Shown here: one piece after another, positions 17,960 through 24,356 of the stretch
Numbering within the stretch: position 1 is the stretch's first letter
How the letters are laid out: the number at the start of each line of letters is the position of its first letter
From: a virus
IMG/VR virus record: IMGVR_UViG_3300017986_000127
Location: 1-25,055 of that record
DNA length: 25,055 nucleotides
Reading direction: 5' to 3' (one strand)
Made by a program: the position numbers and the translations under genes
Notes under the pieces: generated by a model
Databases searched by the model: none
What the model saw: the letters and a program-made list of their open reading frames with translations, nothing else
Told to the model about the DNA's origin: nothing

Positions 17960-18421
17960 CTAGTATCGAACCTCAATAAGAATTTCTCCAACCCCTAAAG
18001 GCTCTAACACACCCTCATCAGTATCAATACTAATGACTGTGATTTGTTGAGTGTACTGCTCCAGACCCATTCTGTCGTAGTACACAAATCTACTGTTTTC
18101 TTCTAAAACTGTTTCTACATCTTCGAGTAGCTCGTCCAAAGCGTCTACTGCATCCTCCTGATTTACATAGCATCGAATTGTAATATTTAAAAACCGATCT
18201 TTGTATCCTCCGCCTTGATATTGCCTGCTTTCGGATCCTGCATTTAAGTGCACTGCAGGAAACTCTTCTACCTCGTCCCAGAATTTAAGTCTAGGACTTA
18301 CTTCTGCAACTGCAGTATGATAGATACCGCGACCATCAATACCTTCAATTTTCTCTGCCAAGGCTTTAGTGATAGCAGCGCGGCGGCTTGTATACTGTCT
18401 ATGTACTGCTTTTTCCGCCAC
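17960..18421 (-). CDS. Tail terminator protein, gpU-like (153 aa)
   Basis: This gene sits immediately before the major tail protein gene, the normal place for the ring protein that caps the finished tube and joins it to the head. The N-terminal helix (RRAAITKALAEKIEGIDG) is followed by an RGIYHTAVAEVSPRL loop, a PAVHLNAGSE strand, RFLNITIRCYVNQED, and a long helix (ALDELLEDVETVLEE). The closing strand is GVGEILIEVRY. That alternation matches the alpha/beta fold of lambda gpU-type terminators. The length is close to the family norm. Translation starts at a GTG whose G is the last base of the preceding TAG stop, so it should be coupled to the upstream gene. Confidence 0.8.
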   Translation of the reverse strand: MAEKAVHRQYTSRRAAITKALAEKIEGIDGRGIYHTAVAEVSPRLKFWDEVEEFPAVHLNAGSESRQYQGGGYKDRFLNITIRCYVNQEDAVDALDELLEDVETVLEENSRFVYYDRMGLEQYTQQITVISIDTDEGVLEPLGVGEILIEVRY

Positions 18422-19773
18422 TATACTCTCCTAGTATAAAATCTTCCTAAAGCCATTTCTGCTGCAACTTCTCGAATAGATGCGTCAATAAGTTTTCGAG
18501 GATCTCTATCATTTGTCGCCCAGGGCGCTTTTCCTCTTCCTACTTCAAATACTTCATAGGGGTCTGTTTGATAGGTGTAGCCAAAACTAACAAAACCTTG
18601 TCGAGTTTGTGCAACATCTGTAAGCCTTACGCTTCTTAAAAATCTTCCTGTTCTATTCTCAAGTCTTGGATAGTTCATATTCTTTTCCAAAACTCGTGGT
18701 AACTTTTGATTTATCATTGCCATAATAGAAAACATACTTTGTCTATTATTTTTTTGAAATTTTGGAGTACTTACAGGCGTAGTATCTTTAAATACTGCTC
18801 CTGCTAATACTTTATTTGTTTTCTTCTTGCCTTTTCCTGAGCTTTTTGAGTCTTTAATTTTTTGATCTTTAATACTTGATCGTATATTTTTATCTTTTTT
18901 GGCAGATTTTGCTAAAGGGCTTAAGACTTTTTTTCGTGCCTTTGATATTTTAGAATCTGATCCTTCTTGTCCTGCCCAAAAATCTGCCCCAAAAGAGTTC
19001 ACTATAACTTGTAAATCTTTATTTATATCTTGTAGTATCTTCTTTTCTTCTTTTCCACCCTTTCTTCTATTGAGAAACTTACTTTCAAGAGCGACTGATA
19101 TAGTATCAATAGAGTCTCCTGGATTTTTAGTTATTACAAAATTTGTCTGTTCTGATACGTTTCGAATAAACTTTCGTACTTGAGGGTCTTTTTGAGCAGA
19201 AGACCACTCAAATAGTGCTCTGTTTACCTCTCTAGCTCTTTGCTCTGAAATACTGTGTCCCTCTTCATGTCCAATATCAAGAAAGCTGGAGTTTATTTGT
19301 TCAATTTCTTTGACCCTTTTCCCGCCCTTATTAAGTTTTGTAATTTGAGCTCTTAACTTTCTTAAAAGAGTTCTTTGATGCACTTGTTTTACTTTTCGAA
19401 ATTGATTAAATACATTTACTTCATAACTTGGTTTTGCAGCTATTGTAAAAGTGAATCTTTTTGCATTTCCTGTTAATTCAGATACCTCTGTTCTTTTTGC
19501 CTCTGTATTAAAGTTTTTGAAATCTTGATACATTCCAGAGCACATCTTTGGAACTTCAGTTTCAATAATATCAACAATACTTTGAGGAAGCTTTCCTTTT
19601 TTATAGCCCCCTCTTTTTTCCATCTCTGTCTTTACTTGAGTCATGATTCTTTGCTGACTCACTAAAATATTATGTACTTTCTTGTCCGAGACTAATTTTC
19701 TATAAGAATTTGAAGTTTGCTCCATTAATTCTTGAATTCTTTTAACTGTGGCTTGTAAATCTTTTTTTGCCAT
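18421..19773 (-). CDS. Large basic protein in the neck/tail-completion slot (450 aa)
   Basis: It lies between the head-tail connector and tail terminator genes, where HK97-like phages encode a gp10-type completion protein of only 100-150 residues. Only the last ~95 residues here (NRTGRFLRSVRLTDV, VSFGYTYQTDPYEVFEVGRG, RDPRKLIDASIREVAAEM) resemble such a protein. The first ~350 residues are very Lys/Arg/Gln-rich and helical. They include a lysine-dense low-complexity stretch at about 290-330 (KSAKKDKN, KSSGKGKKKTNK). A HEEGH sequence at 169-173 fits the zinc-protease HExxH pattern, but no third ligand is evident. The start overlaps the connector stop by one base and the stop overlaps the next GTG. 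A neck role is inferred from position. The N-terminal extension is of unknown function and might bind DNA or head proteins. Confidence 0.6.
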   Translation of the reverse strand: MAKKDLQATVKRIQELMEQTSNSYRKLVSDKKVHNILVSQQRIMTQVKTEMEKRGGYKKGKLPQSIVDIIETEVPKMCSGMYQDFKNFNTEAKRTEVSELTGNAKRFTFTIAAKPSYEVNVFNQFRKVKQVHQRTLLRKLRAQITKLNKGGKRVKEIEQINSSFLDIGHEEGHSISEQRAREVNRALFEWSSAQKDPQVRKFIRNVSEQTNFVITKNPGDSIDTISVALESKFLNRRKGGKEEKKILQDINKDLQVIVNSFGADFWAGQEGSDSKISKARKKVLSPLAKSAKKDKNIRSSIKDQKIKDSKSSGKGKKKTNKVLAGAVFKDTTPVSTPKFQKNNRQSMFSIMAMINQKLPRVLEKNMNYPRLENRTGRFLRSVRLTDVAQTRQGFVSFGYTYQTDPYEVFEVGRGKAPWATNDRDPRKLIDASIREVAAEMALGRFYTRRV

Positions 19774-20363
19774 TAAAAGTTTTTATAAAGATCAAGAACG
19801 CGTTTAATATGGTCAGGAAATGCCACATTATTACGCTGACTTGAACTTGCTTGATTCTGAATACTAGCGCCAGCAATAGACCGTCGCTCTTTATGTTCAT
19901 CTTTCAAGTAGTAAGTAATCAAATCCATAACAGCAAGGCGTAAATCAGTAGGAATACTAGCGTAGCCTGCTGTATAAGTTACTCGTACTGCCCCTGGGCC
20001 ACGTCTCCAATTTTTATAACTACTTCCACCCGTTGTGCGAATAACACTATCTGTAACAGCATCAAAATAATATTCATGCGCAGCAGTAGTTAAAGTATTA
20101 TAAGAGTCTTCGTAAGTATCTCTTTCTTCCACAGATACAATAGTATTTACGGGACTCTCTGTTAGTTGTACAATGTGGGTATCCCAATCGACATTAATTG
20201 TATCTACTTTATTTGTTGAATAATAATCTACAAAAGTATTACCACAATAAGTCTTTACTAATTGGCTCACTGACGGAATGATAAAATTAAGCTGCTCGTC
20301 GTTCTTAGGAGTATTAATCCCTTCGGCGGCTTTATATTCTACAAGAGTAACTAAATCTGTCAT
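19773..20363 (-). CDS. Head-tail connector (adaptor) protein, gp6/gp15-like (196 aa)
   Basis: This adaptor forms the ring that binds below the portal. The family pattern is visible. It has an N-terminal helical stretch ending IIPSVSQLVKTYCGNTF (about 28-44), a beta region with TESPVNTIVSVEERD, and GPGAVRVTYTAGYASIPTDL (about 122-141). A helix follows, RLAVMDLITYYLKDEHKERR, and a C-terminal helix ending VLDLYKNF. The length is normal for gp6-like connectors. The start codon has no recognisable Shine-Dalgarno sequence and lies only about a dozen bases past the U-tract of the preceding terminator, suggesting low expression, which suits a 12-copy ring. Its stop overlaps the next start by one base. 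Confidence 0.85.
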   Translation of the reverse strand: MTDLVTLVEYKAAEGINTPKNDEQLNFIIPSVSQLVKTYCGNTFVDYYSTNKVDTINVDWDTHIVQLTESPVNTIVSVEERDTYEDSYNTLTTAAHEYYFDAVTDSVIRTTGGSSYKNWRRGPGAVRVTYTAGYASIPTDLRLAVMDLITYYLKDEHKERRSIAGASIQNQASSSQRNNVAFPDHIKRVLDLYKNF

Positions 20364-20375
20364 AAGCTAATTAGT

Positions 20376-20403
20376 AAAAACTTGGGGAGGCGAACCTCCC
20401 CAG
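20376..20403 (-). terminator. Intrinsic terminator after the protease-capsid gene
   Basis: On the minus strand GGGGAGG and CCTCCCC pair perfectly (20401-20395 with 20390-20384) around a TTCG loop. AAG and a TTTTT tract (20380-20376) follow. It begins 14 bases past the capsid stop at 20417. On the plus strand the stem is followed by AGTTTGC rather than a T run, so it acts on the leftward transcripts. Downstream genes must rely on read-through, because no promoter lies between it and the next ATG at 20363. Confidence 0.93.
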
Positions 20404-20416
20404 TTTGCAAGAGCTA

Positions 20417-21817
20417 TTAAGCTACTGCGTTGAGTCGAACTACGGAAACGTCCGTTGAAGTATCAGCTACGAGCTGGTTAAAGCCCAGAGACTGAGTAGC
20501 AACGATAACGTTACGCTGGTTCATTACTTCGTAATCTTGCTCAACATTTACACCACGCAGACGTGGGATAGCAAAGTTACGAACGTTGACTGCCAGGCCA
20601 ACACAAGCATTGTCAGCTTCCGCGGGGAAGTTGTCAGATACGATTACGGGCGTACCGAAAATCGCACCTACCTGACCGGTCAGCTTGGTAGCAACGTCAG
20701 AACCTACATCAGTGATATCGGCGAAGCCGGCATCAGCGATCAGGTCATAGTAACGCTTCTGAGATACAACGTATACCAGCTCATCAGGCATCATGCCATA
20801 CTTACCCATCAGCTTACGAGCAGACAGGAAGTCAGCAGCGTCTACTGAAGTAGTAGCCAGAGCAGCGGCAGATACAGAAGTATCAAAGATATTAGTACCT
20901 GCAAGCTTAATCAGACCGTCAAAGTCGTCAGAGCCAGCAGTGTCGTGGTTCAGCAAAGCATCGTCTACAGCGCGAGCGTGTGAACGTGCAACTGATTCTA
21001 CGAGCATAGGCATCAGATTGATCAGGATTTCCTCGTCAACGTGGTTATCCATCAACGTGGTTGAAATCAATCGGTAAGCCTTCAGGACTACCTGAGCAGG
21101 CTGAGGAGCAGCGCCGCCTCGAGTCTGCAAGTTACCTGAAGTAGCTGCACCAGTCTGGAATGTAGCCAGACCTGTATCCTGTTGGATAGGCAGTACTTGA
21201 GCCTGTGAGTTGATCTGGATCTCACGGAACGCACGAGCCAGTCGCAGTTCACGCATGATTTCCTTCTCAATTTGGCTAGATACTTCAGTGGCGATGTTGG
21301 GAGCAGAAGATGAATAAGTTACACCAGCTTTCTCAAGGATACCGCGACCGTATGAAGTGTCTTCCATGCCTTTACCAGTCATTACACCCAGCAGGTGAGC
21401 GTGCATGAACTCTTTGCCCCACTTAGAGATTGAATCGCCTTCTGAACGATCAGAGAATACACGCTTAGACTCACGCATTTTGGTGATTTCTTCGCTCTTC
21501 TCTTCCAGTTGCTTCTGATACGACAGAATTACTTCGTCGATCTTAGCATCTTTCTCAGACAGCTTAGCTTCGATGTCAGCCATCAGGCGCTCAGCACCTG
21601 ACTCAACACCAACGCTTACAGCCGCCTTAACTTCTTCTTCTTGAGCAGCTTTCTCAGCAGCTTCTTGAACTGCCTTCTCTTCTGCTTCTTGAACTGCCTT
21701 TTCTTCGGCAGCCTTTGACTCAGCTTGCTTCATAGCGATCTTAGCAGCAGTCTCCTCTGCTACTTTCTTCGCAAAAGCTTCCAAGTCGATTTCGGGAGTT
21801 TTTACTTCTTCCGACAT
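20417..21817 (-). CDS. Major capsid protein from predicted internal start (466 aa)
   Basis: The in-frame ATG at 21817 (residue 204 of the fusion, MSEEVKTPEIDLEAF) follows an excellent Shine-Dalgarno sequence, AGAGGAG, with 6-7 bases spacing. The full-length start at 22426 shows only a stop/start overlap. The product would be scaffold domain plus capsid domain, 466 residues. This is the composition and order of a normal HK97-type capsid precursor that lacks a separate scaffold. High-level initiation here would give many capsid subunits per protease-bearing chain, solving the stoichiometry problem of a one-to-one fusion. The downstream codon usage fits strong expression. No separate promoter is visible. 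This is inferred from sequence only. Confidence 0.65.
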   Translation of the reverse strand: MSEEVKTPEIDLEAFAKKVAEETAAKIAMKQAESKAAEEKAVQEAEEKAVQEAAEKAAQEEEVKAAVSVGVESGAERLMADIEAKLSEKDAKIDEVILSYQKQLEEKSEEITKMRESKRVFSDRSEGDSISKWGKEFMHAHLLGVMTGKGMEDTSYGRGILEKAGVTYSSSAPNIATEVSSQIEKEIMRELRLARAFREIQINSQAQVLPIQQDTGLATFQTGAATSGNLQTRGGAAPQPAQVVLKAYRLISTTLMDNHVDEEILINLMPMLVESVARSHARAVDDALLNHDTAGSDDFDGLIKLAGTNIFDTSVSAAALATTSVDAADFLSARKLMGKYGMMPDELVYVVSQKRYYDLIADAGFADITDVGSDVATKLTGQVGAIFGTPVIVSDNFPAEADNACVGLAVNVRNFAIPRLRGVNVEQDYEVMNQRNVIVATQSLGFNQLVADTSTDVSVVRLNAVA

Positions 21818-22426
21818 TTTGATCTCCTCTTTCGCGGAAATTTCCGCTTCGTCCGGTGTTTCACTAGCTACCGATGAATTTTCATCCTTAGCCAGAGACT
21901 GACCGGCTAGATCTACACGATTGGTGAAAGTTTTCTTGAATTCATTGTACTCTTCAATAGAGTCAAATGACTTCGCCAGAGAAAAAGTTGCTGCTTGATT
22001 ACAGGGTACGGAAACAACCGACACCTCAAACAACTCAGCATCCTTAATCTTTAATCCGTCAGTTTCCGTTAGATAATCAGCATCCTTGACTCGGAAACCA
22101 ACAGAAAAAGCTCCAAGAATGCCTTCTTTTACAAGTTGCGCCACATGATCCGGCGCGGATTTAGAAATTTTAGCCTTCAACTCAAGACCGTTTTCAGTGA
22201 CTTTAAGTCCTGTTGCGCGTCCGATCGGCTTATTATAGTCATGATTGAAAAGAATAATAGGATTCTTCTCAAAGTTGTTCAGACCACCCTTAGTCCAAGC
22301 TTCTGCGTCGATTGTATCACCAGCACGATCAAAATCGCTCGTACTCGCCATACCACAGATGTGAACTCCTCCATCATCCTCATCGAGAGCTTTGAAAGTG
22401 GAGGTAAGATTAAAAATCTTTTCCAT
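20417..22426 (-). CDS. Prohead protease - major capsid protein fusion (669 aa)
   Basis: One reading frame carries two proteins usually encoded separately. Residues 1-155 are an S78-family prohead protease: GMASTSDFDRAGDTIDAEAW, catalytic His candidate H62 in ILFNHDYNKPIG, Ser candidate S108 in LGAFSVGFRV, and ELFEVSVVSVPCNQAA. Residues about 156-205 form a linker. Residues about 206-325 are an Ala/Glu/Lys-rich coiled coil resembling the HK97 scaffolding (delta) domain. Residues about 330-669 are an HK97-fold capsid protein, with REIQINSQAQVLPIQQDTG, DELVYVVSQKRYYDLI and IFGTPVIVSDNFP. The ATG at 22426 overlaps the previous stop by one base. A strong internal start at 21817 could release the capsid half separately. 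The capsid part is visibly richer in G+C and in codons such as AAC, GGC and CTG than its neighbours, as expected for high expression. A terminator follows. Confidence 0.93.
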   Translation of the reverse strand: MEKIFNLTSTFKALDEDDGGVHICGMASTSDFDRAGDTIDAEAWTKGGLNNFEKNPIILFNHDYNKPIGRATGLKVTENGLELKAKISKSAPDHVAQLVKEGILGAFSVGFRVKDADYLTETDGLKIKDAELFEVSVVSVPCNQAATFSLAKSFDSIEEYNEFKKTFTNRVDLAGQSLAKDENSSVASETPDEAEISAKEEIKMSEEVKTPEIDLEAFAKKVAEETAAKIAMKQAESKAAEEKAVQEAEEKAVQEAAEKAAQEEEVKAAVSVGVESGAERLMADIEAKLSEKDAKIDEVILSYQKQLEEKSEEITKMRESKRVFSDRSEGDSISKWGKEFMHAHLLGVMTGKGMEDTSYGRGILEKAGVTYSSSAPNIATEVSSQIEKEIMRELRLARAFREIQINSQAQVLPIQQDTGLATFQTGAATSGNLQTRGGAAPQPAQVVLKAYRLISTTLMDNHVDEEILINLMPMLVESVARSHARAVDDALLNHDTAGSDDFDGLIKLAGTNIFDTSVSAAALATTSVDAADFLSARKLMGKYGMMPDELVYVVSQKRYYDLIADAGFADITDVGSDVATKLTGQVGAIFGTPVIVSDNFPAEADNACVGLAVNVRNFAIPRLRGVNVEQDYEVMNQRNVIVATQSLGFNQLVADTSTDVSVVRLNAVA
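21660..21707 (-). repeat. Tandem 24-base repeat in the scaffold coiled coil
   Basis: Two adjacent 24-base units (21660-21683 and 21684-21707) match at 22 of 24 positions. They encode 8-residue units of the type EEKAVQEA in the delta/scaffold domain of the capsid precursor. The repeat stays in frame and keeps the helical heptad-like character, so it is likely a harmless length polymorphism site in the scaffold helix. Confidence 0.8.
21817..21847 (-). promoter_or_regulatory. Internal ribosome-binding site and palindrome at the protease/capsid junction
   Basis: On the minus strand, the perfect 14-base palindrome GCGGAAATTTCCGC (21847-21834) lies 3 bases before AGAGGAGA (21830-21823). A six-base spacer and ATG (21817-21815) follow. 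The Shine-Dalgarno sequence is among the strongest in the window, although it lies inside a coding frame. The palindrome could form a small hairpin that keeps the site accessible or modulates it. That last role is speculative. Confidence 0.7.
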
Positions 22427-22737
22427 TAGTCTTCACTCTTTTCTTCTGCCGGAGCAGCCTTGCTCAGAGCTTCTAGTGGATCTTTTTTCGGCTCTGGTGC
22501 AGGTTTCGGAGCAGGTGCTGGCTCCGGTTTCTTACCCAATTCGGGGTGCTTCAATTTAAGAGCATGAGTAAGATATTTCCATGCCTTAAAACTTCTTTTT
22601 ACCGAAATAGCGTGAATAGCTTCTTTCGGTCCTACAATATTCACATATGATTTGTAGTCAATATCAAGAGGTAGCTCAAACTCTTTAAAGTGCTTATATG
22701 CTGTATCTAGCACAAGTTGCTTTTGTCGAACTGCCAT
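22426..22737 (-). CDS. Small head-module protein of unknown function (103 aa)
   Basis: No family was recognised. The first ~65 residues are well mixed and probably helical (LDTAYKHFKEFELPLDIDY, KRSFKAWKYLTHALKLKHPE). The rest is low-complexity, with a Pro/Ala/Lys run (PEPAPAPKPAPEPKK, about 71-85), and an acidic end (EEKSED). It overlaps both portal and protease-capsid genes by one base (TAATG), so it is translated with them. Its place between portal and protease suggests a head-assembly or packaging-accessory role, for example a minor scaffold or portal-binding protein. That is inference from context only. The extended Pro-rich linker ending in charge resembles flexible tethers rather than an enzyme. 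Confidence 0.7.
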   Translation of the reverse strand: MAVRQKQLVLDTAYKHFKEFELPLDIDYKSYVNIVGPKEAIHAISVKRSFKAWKYLTHALKLKHPELGKKPEPAPAPKPAPEPKKDPLEALSKAAPAEEKSED

Positions 22738-23924
22738 TAATCTTCTCCTTCTTCAATAGGGCGACCGCCCTCGTCTGGATTTGTTGCACTTCCTGCAATA
22801 TTTGCAGGTACTCTTAAGTCATCAAATCCTTCAATCAGCTCGAAGTTAAGTGCTTCACGAGCTTCGTTTGGACTAATAATGCCAGTATTAACAAGAGCTG
22901 AGTAATACTGTGCTTGATCTCGAAGTTCCGGCTGCAGTGCTGGAATTTCAGTTACATCTTCAGTTAATTCAAAACCAAAATATCTTTCAAGAGCAAGGTT
23001 AATTTTTTGTACAATGGGAAGAATTGTCTCAAGGTAGTACATTCGCATATTTGGGCGAAGATTTGCATTATTACCTGAGTCAAGCATGATCGGGGGTATA
23101 CCCAGAGCTTTTAGAATAATTTTCTCATTTTCAGAAATTGCCGCTTGAAAATCTAATTCTCTGAAGTTTACATTTGAAATGGAATCTACTTCAATTCCGC
23201 CATCAAGTATGAGAGGTCTGCGACCCCCTGCATCAGGACGGTATCGAGCTGTCCAAGATTGAATCATGCGCTCTTTAATTTTTTCAGACAAGGTGTTAGG
23301 AGACTTAAGTACAAGACCCGGAACAGCTCCATTCTTAAAGAAGTTGTCCTGGAAGTCCCGCATATTCTTCATAAGAACCATTGTCCGGAGCGCAGGCTTC
23401 AATCGAGAAACTCCTCTATAAATTGAGTAGAAAGAGTTTTCCTTAATATGAATAATCTCACTCGGAGAATAATTCACGCTTTCATTATAAGTAAACCTAT
23501 CAATATAAGTTGTTTCACTTGCATGAATAGTCATTTTACTTGCAGGCAAGTGATAAAGATGTACTCCATCGAAGTAAATAAAGACGTTTCCATCTATAAT
23601 ATAATCTGTAATTAGATTCCGACGAAATGTGCTAATATCCTGAAAAAGGTTTGGTTCTTTGTTCAAAAGAAGATTTACTCTTGAACGTTTAATGCCTTTT
23701 GCTACACTGTTTCCAGGAGATTGTAGTCCAACTTTTACATCAATCTCTGCACAATCATCTACAATCATATTTACGCCACGATTAACGATTTCTAAATCTT
23801 CATACGCTCGCTCATAGCTAAACGTAGGCTCTCGTGACGAGATAGTTTTCTCGGTAAAGTATGGCTGTGCAGGATTTAACTTTTCCTCCACATCTTTATT
23901 CTGCCAAAAGTTATACCAAGCCAT
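22737..23924 (-). CDS. Portal protein, HK97 family (395 aa)
   Basis: This forms the dodecameric ring through which DNA is pumped by terminase, and it joins head to tail. The sequence follows the HK97-type portal. The N-terminus has YEDLEIVNRGVNMIVDDCAE (about 41-60), then LITDYIIDGNVFIYFDG (104-120) and SPSEIIHIKEN. A wing/stem region follows with GVSRLKPALRTM (171-182), FKNGAVPGLVLKSP (196-209), and LKALGIPPIMLDSGNNANLR (271-290), a strongly conserved stretch. LVNTGIISPNEAREALNF follows near the C-terminus. The length of ~400 is usual. A GAGG-type Shine-Dalgarno sequence precedes the ATG, which overlaps the end of the HNH gene by 14 bases. The C-terminal 30 residues are Pro/Gly/acid-rich and probably disordered. 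Confidence 0.95.
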   Translation of the reverse strand: MAWYNFWQNKDVEEKLNPAQPYFTEKTISSREPTFSYERAYEDLEIVNRGVNMIVDDCAEIDVKVGLQSPGNSVAKGIKRSRVNLLLNKEPNLFQDISTFRRNLITDYIIDGNVFIYFDGVHLYHLPASKMTIHASETTYIDRFTYNESVNYSPSEIIHIKENSFYSIYRGVSRLKPALRTMVLMKNMRDFQDNFFKNGAVPGLVLKSPNTLSEKIKERMIQSWTARYRPDAGGRRPLILDGGIEVDSISNVNFRELDFQAAISENEKIILKALGIPPIMLDSGNNANLRPNMRMYYLETILPIVQKINLALERYFGFELTEDVTEIPALQPELRDQAQYYSALVNTGIISPNEAREALNFELIEGFDDLRVPANIAGSATNPDEGGRPIEEGED

Positions 23925-24276
23925 GCTTTCCTCTTTGAATCTCTACCCAACGTTTTTGTTTAGGCGCTGAATGTAGTGTTGGGTTACGCCCATAAATTGA
24001 ATGCAATTTTAAGTGGTGCGCATGACATATTGTGACAGTTTCATCGTATAACTCTTCAATATGTTCATTAATAAACTCATCTCGAAAGTTCCTTATATCC
24101 TCCATGTGGTAGCCTTTTTCTTTAACCCACTTTTGAAGGAGAGGACTTAAGCTGTAATAGTGATGAAAGTCAAGTTGAGCGTCAGTGCCACAGATGTAGC
24201 ATTCGCTTCCTTTCTCGTACCTTGCTTTTGCTTTGTCCCTTATATACTTTACGGGATCTCGTTTTAGCTCTGTCAT
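23911..24276 (-). CDS. HNH endonuclease (121 aa)
   Basis: This small metal-dependent nuclease is encoded between terminase and portal. The zinc-finger HNH layout is visible: C26-x2-C29 (ECYICG), the catalytic His pair at 38-39 (LDFHHYYS), and C84-x2-H87 with H92 (TICHAHHLKLH). HNH proteins next to terminase in HK97-like phages are known to act with the large terminase in cutting DNA for packaging. That role is more likely than a homing endonuclease, because the gene is in the packaging operon and its end overlaps portal by 14 bases. It is the first gene after promoter P3, with a leader of about 23 bases and only a weak Shine-Dalgarno sequence (AAAG). A free-standing homing enzyme is the alternative. 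Confidence 0.85.
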   Translation of the reverse strand: MTELKRDPVKYIRDKAKARYEKGSECYICGTDAQLDFHHYYSLSPLLQKWVKEKGYHMEDIRNFRDEFINEHIEELYDETVTICHAHHLKLHSIYGRNPTLHSAPKQKRWVEIQRGKHGLV

Positions 24277-24305
24277 CTTTGAATCTACTACTTTTTATTA
24301 ACGAA

Positions 24306-24334
24306 ATTATATCGTGGGGGAACTAAATTGTCAA
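24306..24334 (-). promoter_or_regulatory. Promoter P3, perfect sigma-70 consensus, before HNH/portal/capsid genes
   Basis: TTGACA (24334-24329), a 17-base spacer (atttagttcccccacga) and TATAAT (24311-24306) on the minus strand reproduce the sigma-70 consensus exactly. It occupies the 80-base gap (24277-24356) between terminase and the HNH gene. It should drive HNH, portal, the 103-aa protein and protease-capsid, up to the terminator at 20376-20403. No terminator for the terminase gene is visible in this gap. Confidence 0.87.
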
Positions 24335-24356
24335 CTACTATTTTTCTCTGGTCCTA

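Noticed and set aside
23911-24276. HNH gene as a mobile homing endonuclease
   Set aside because: It overlaps portal by 14 bases, sits in the conserved terminase-portal position, and no intron or split gene is seen; a packaging role is more economical.
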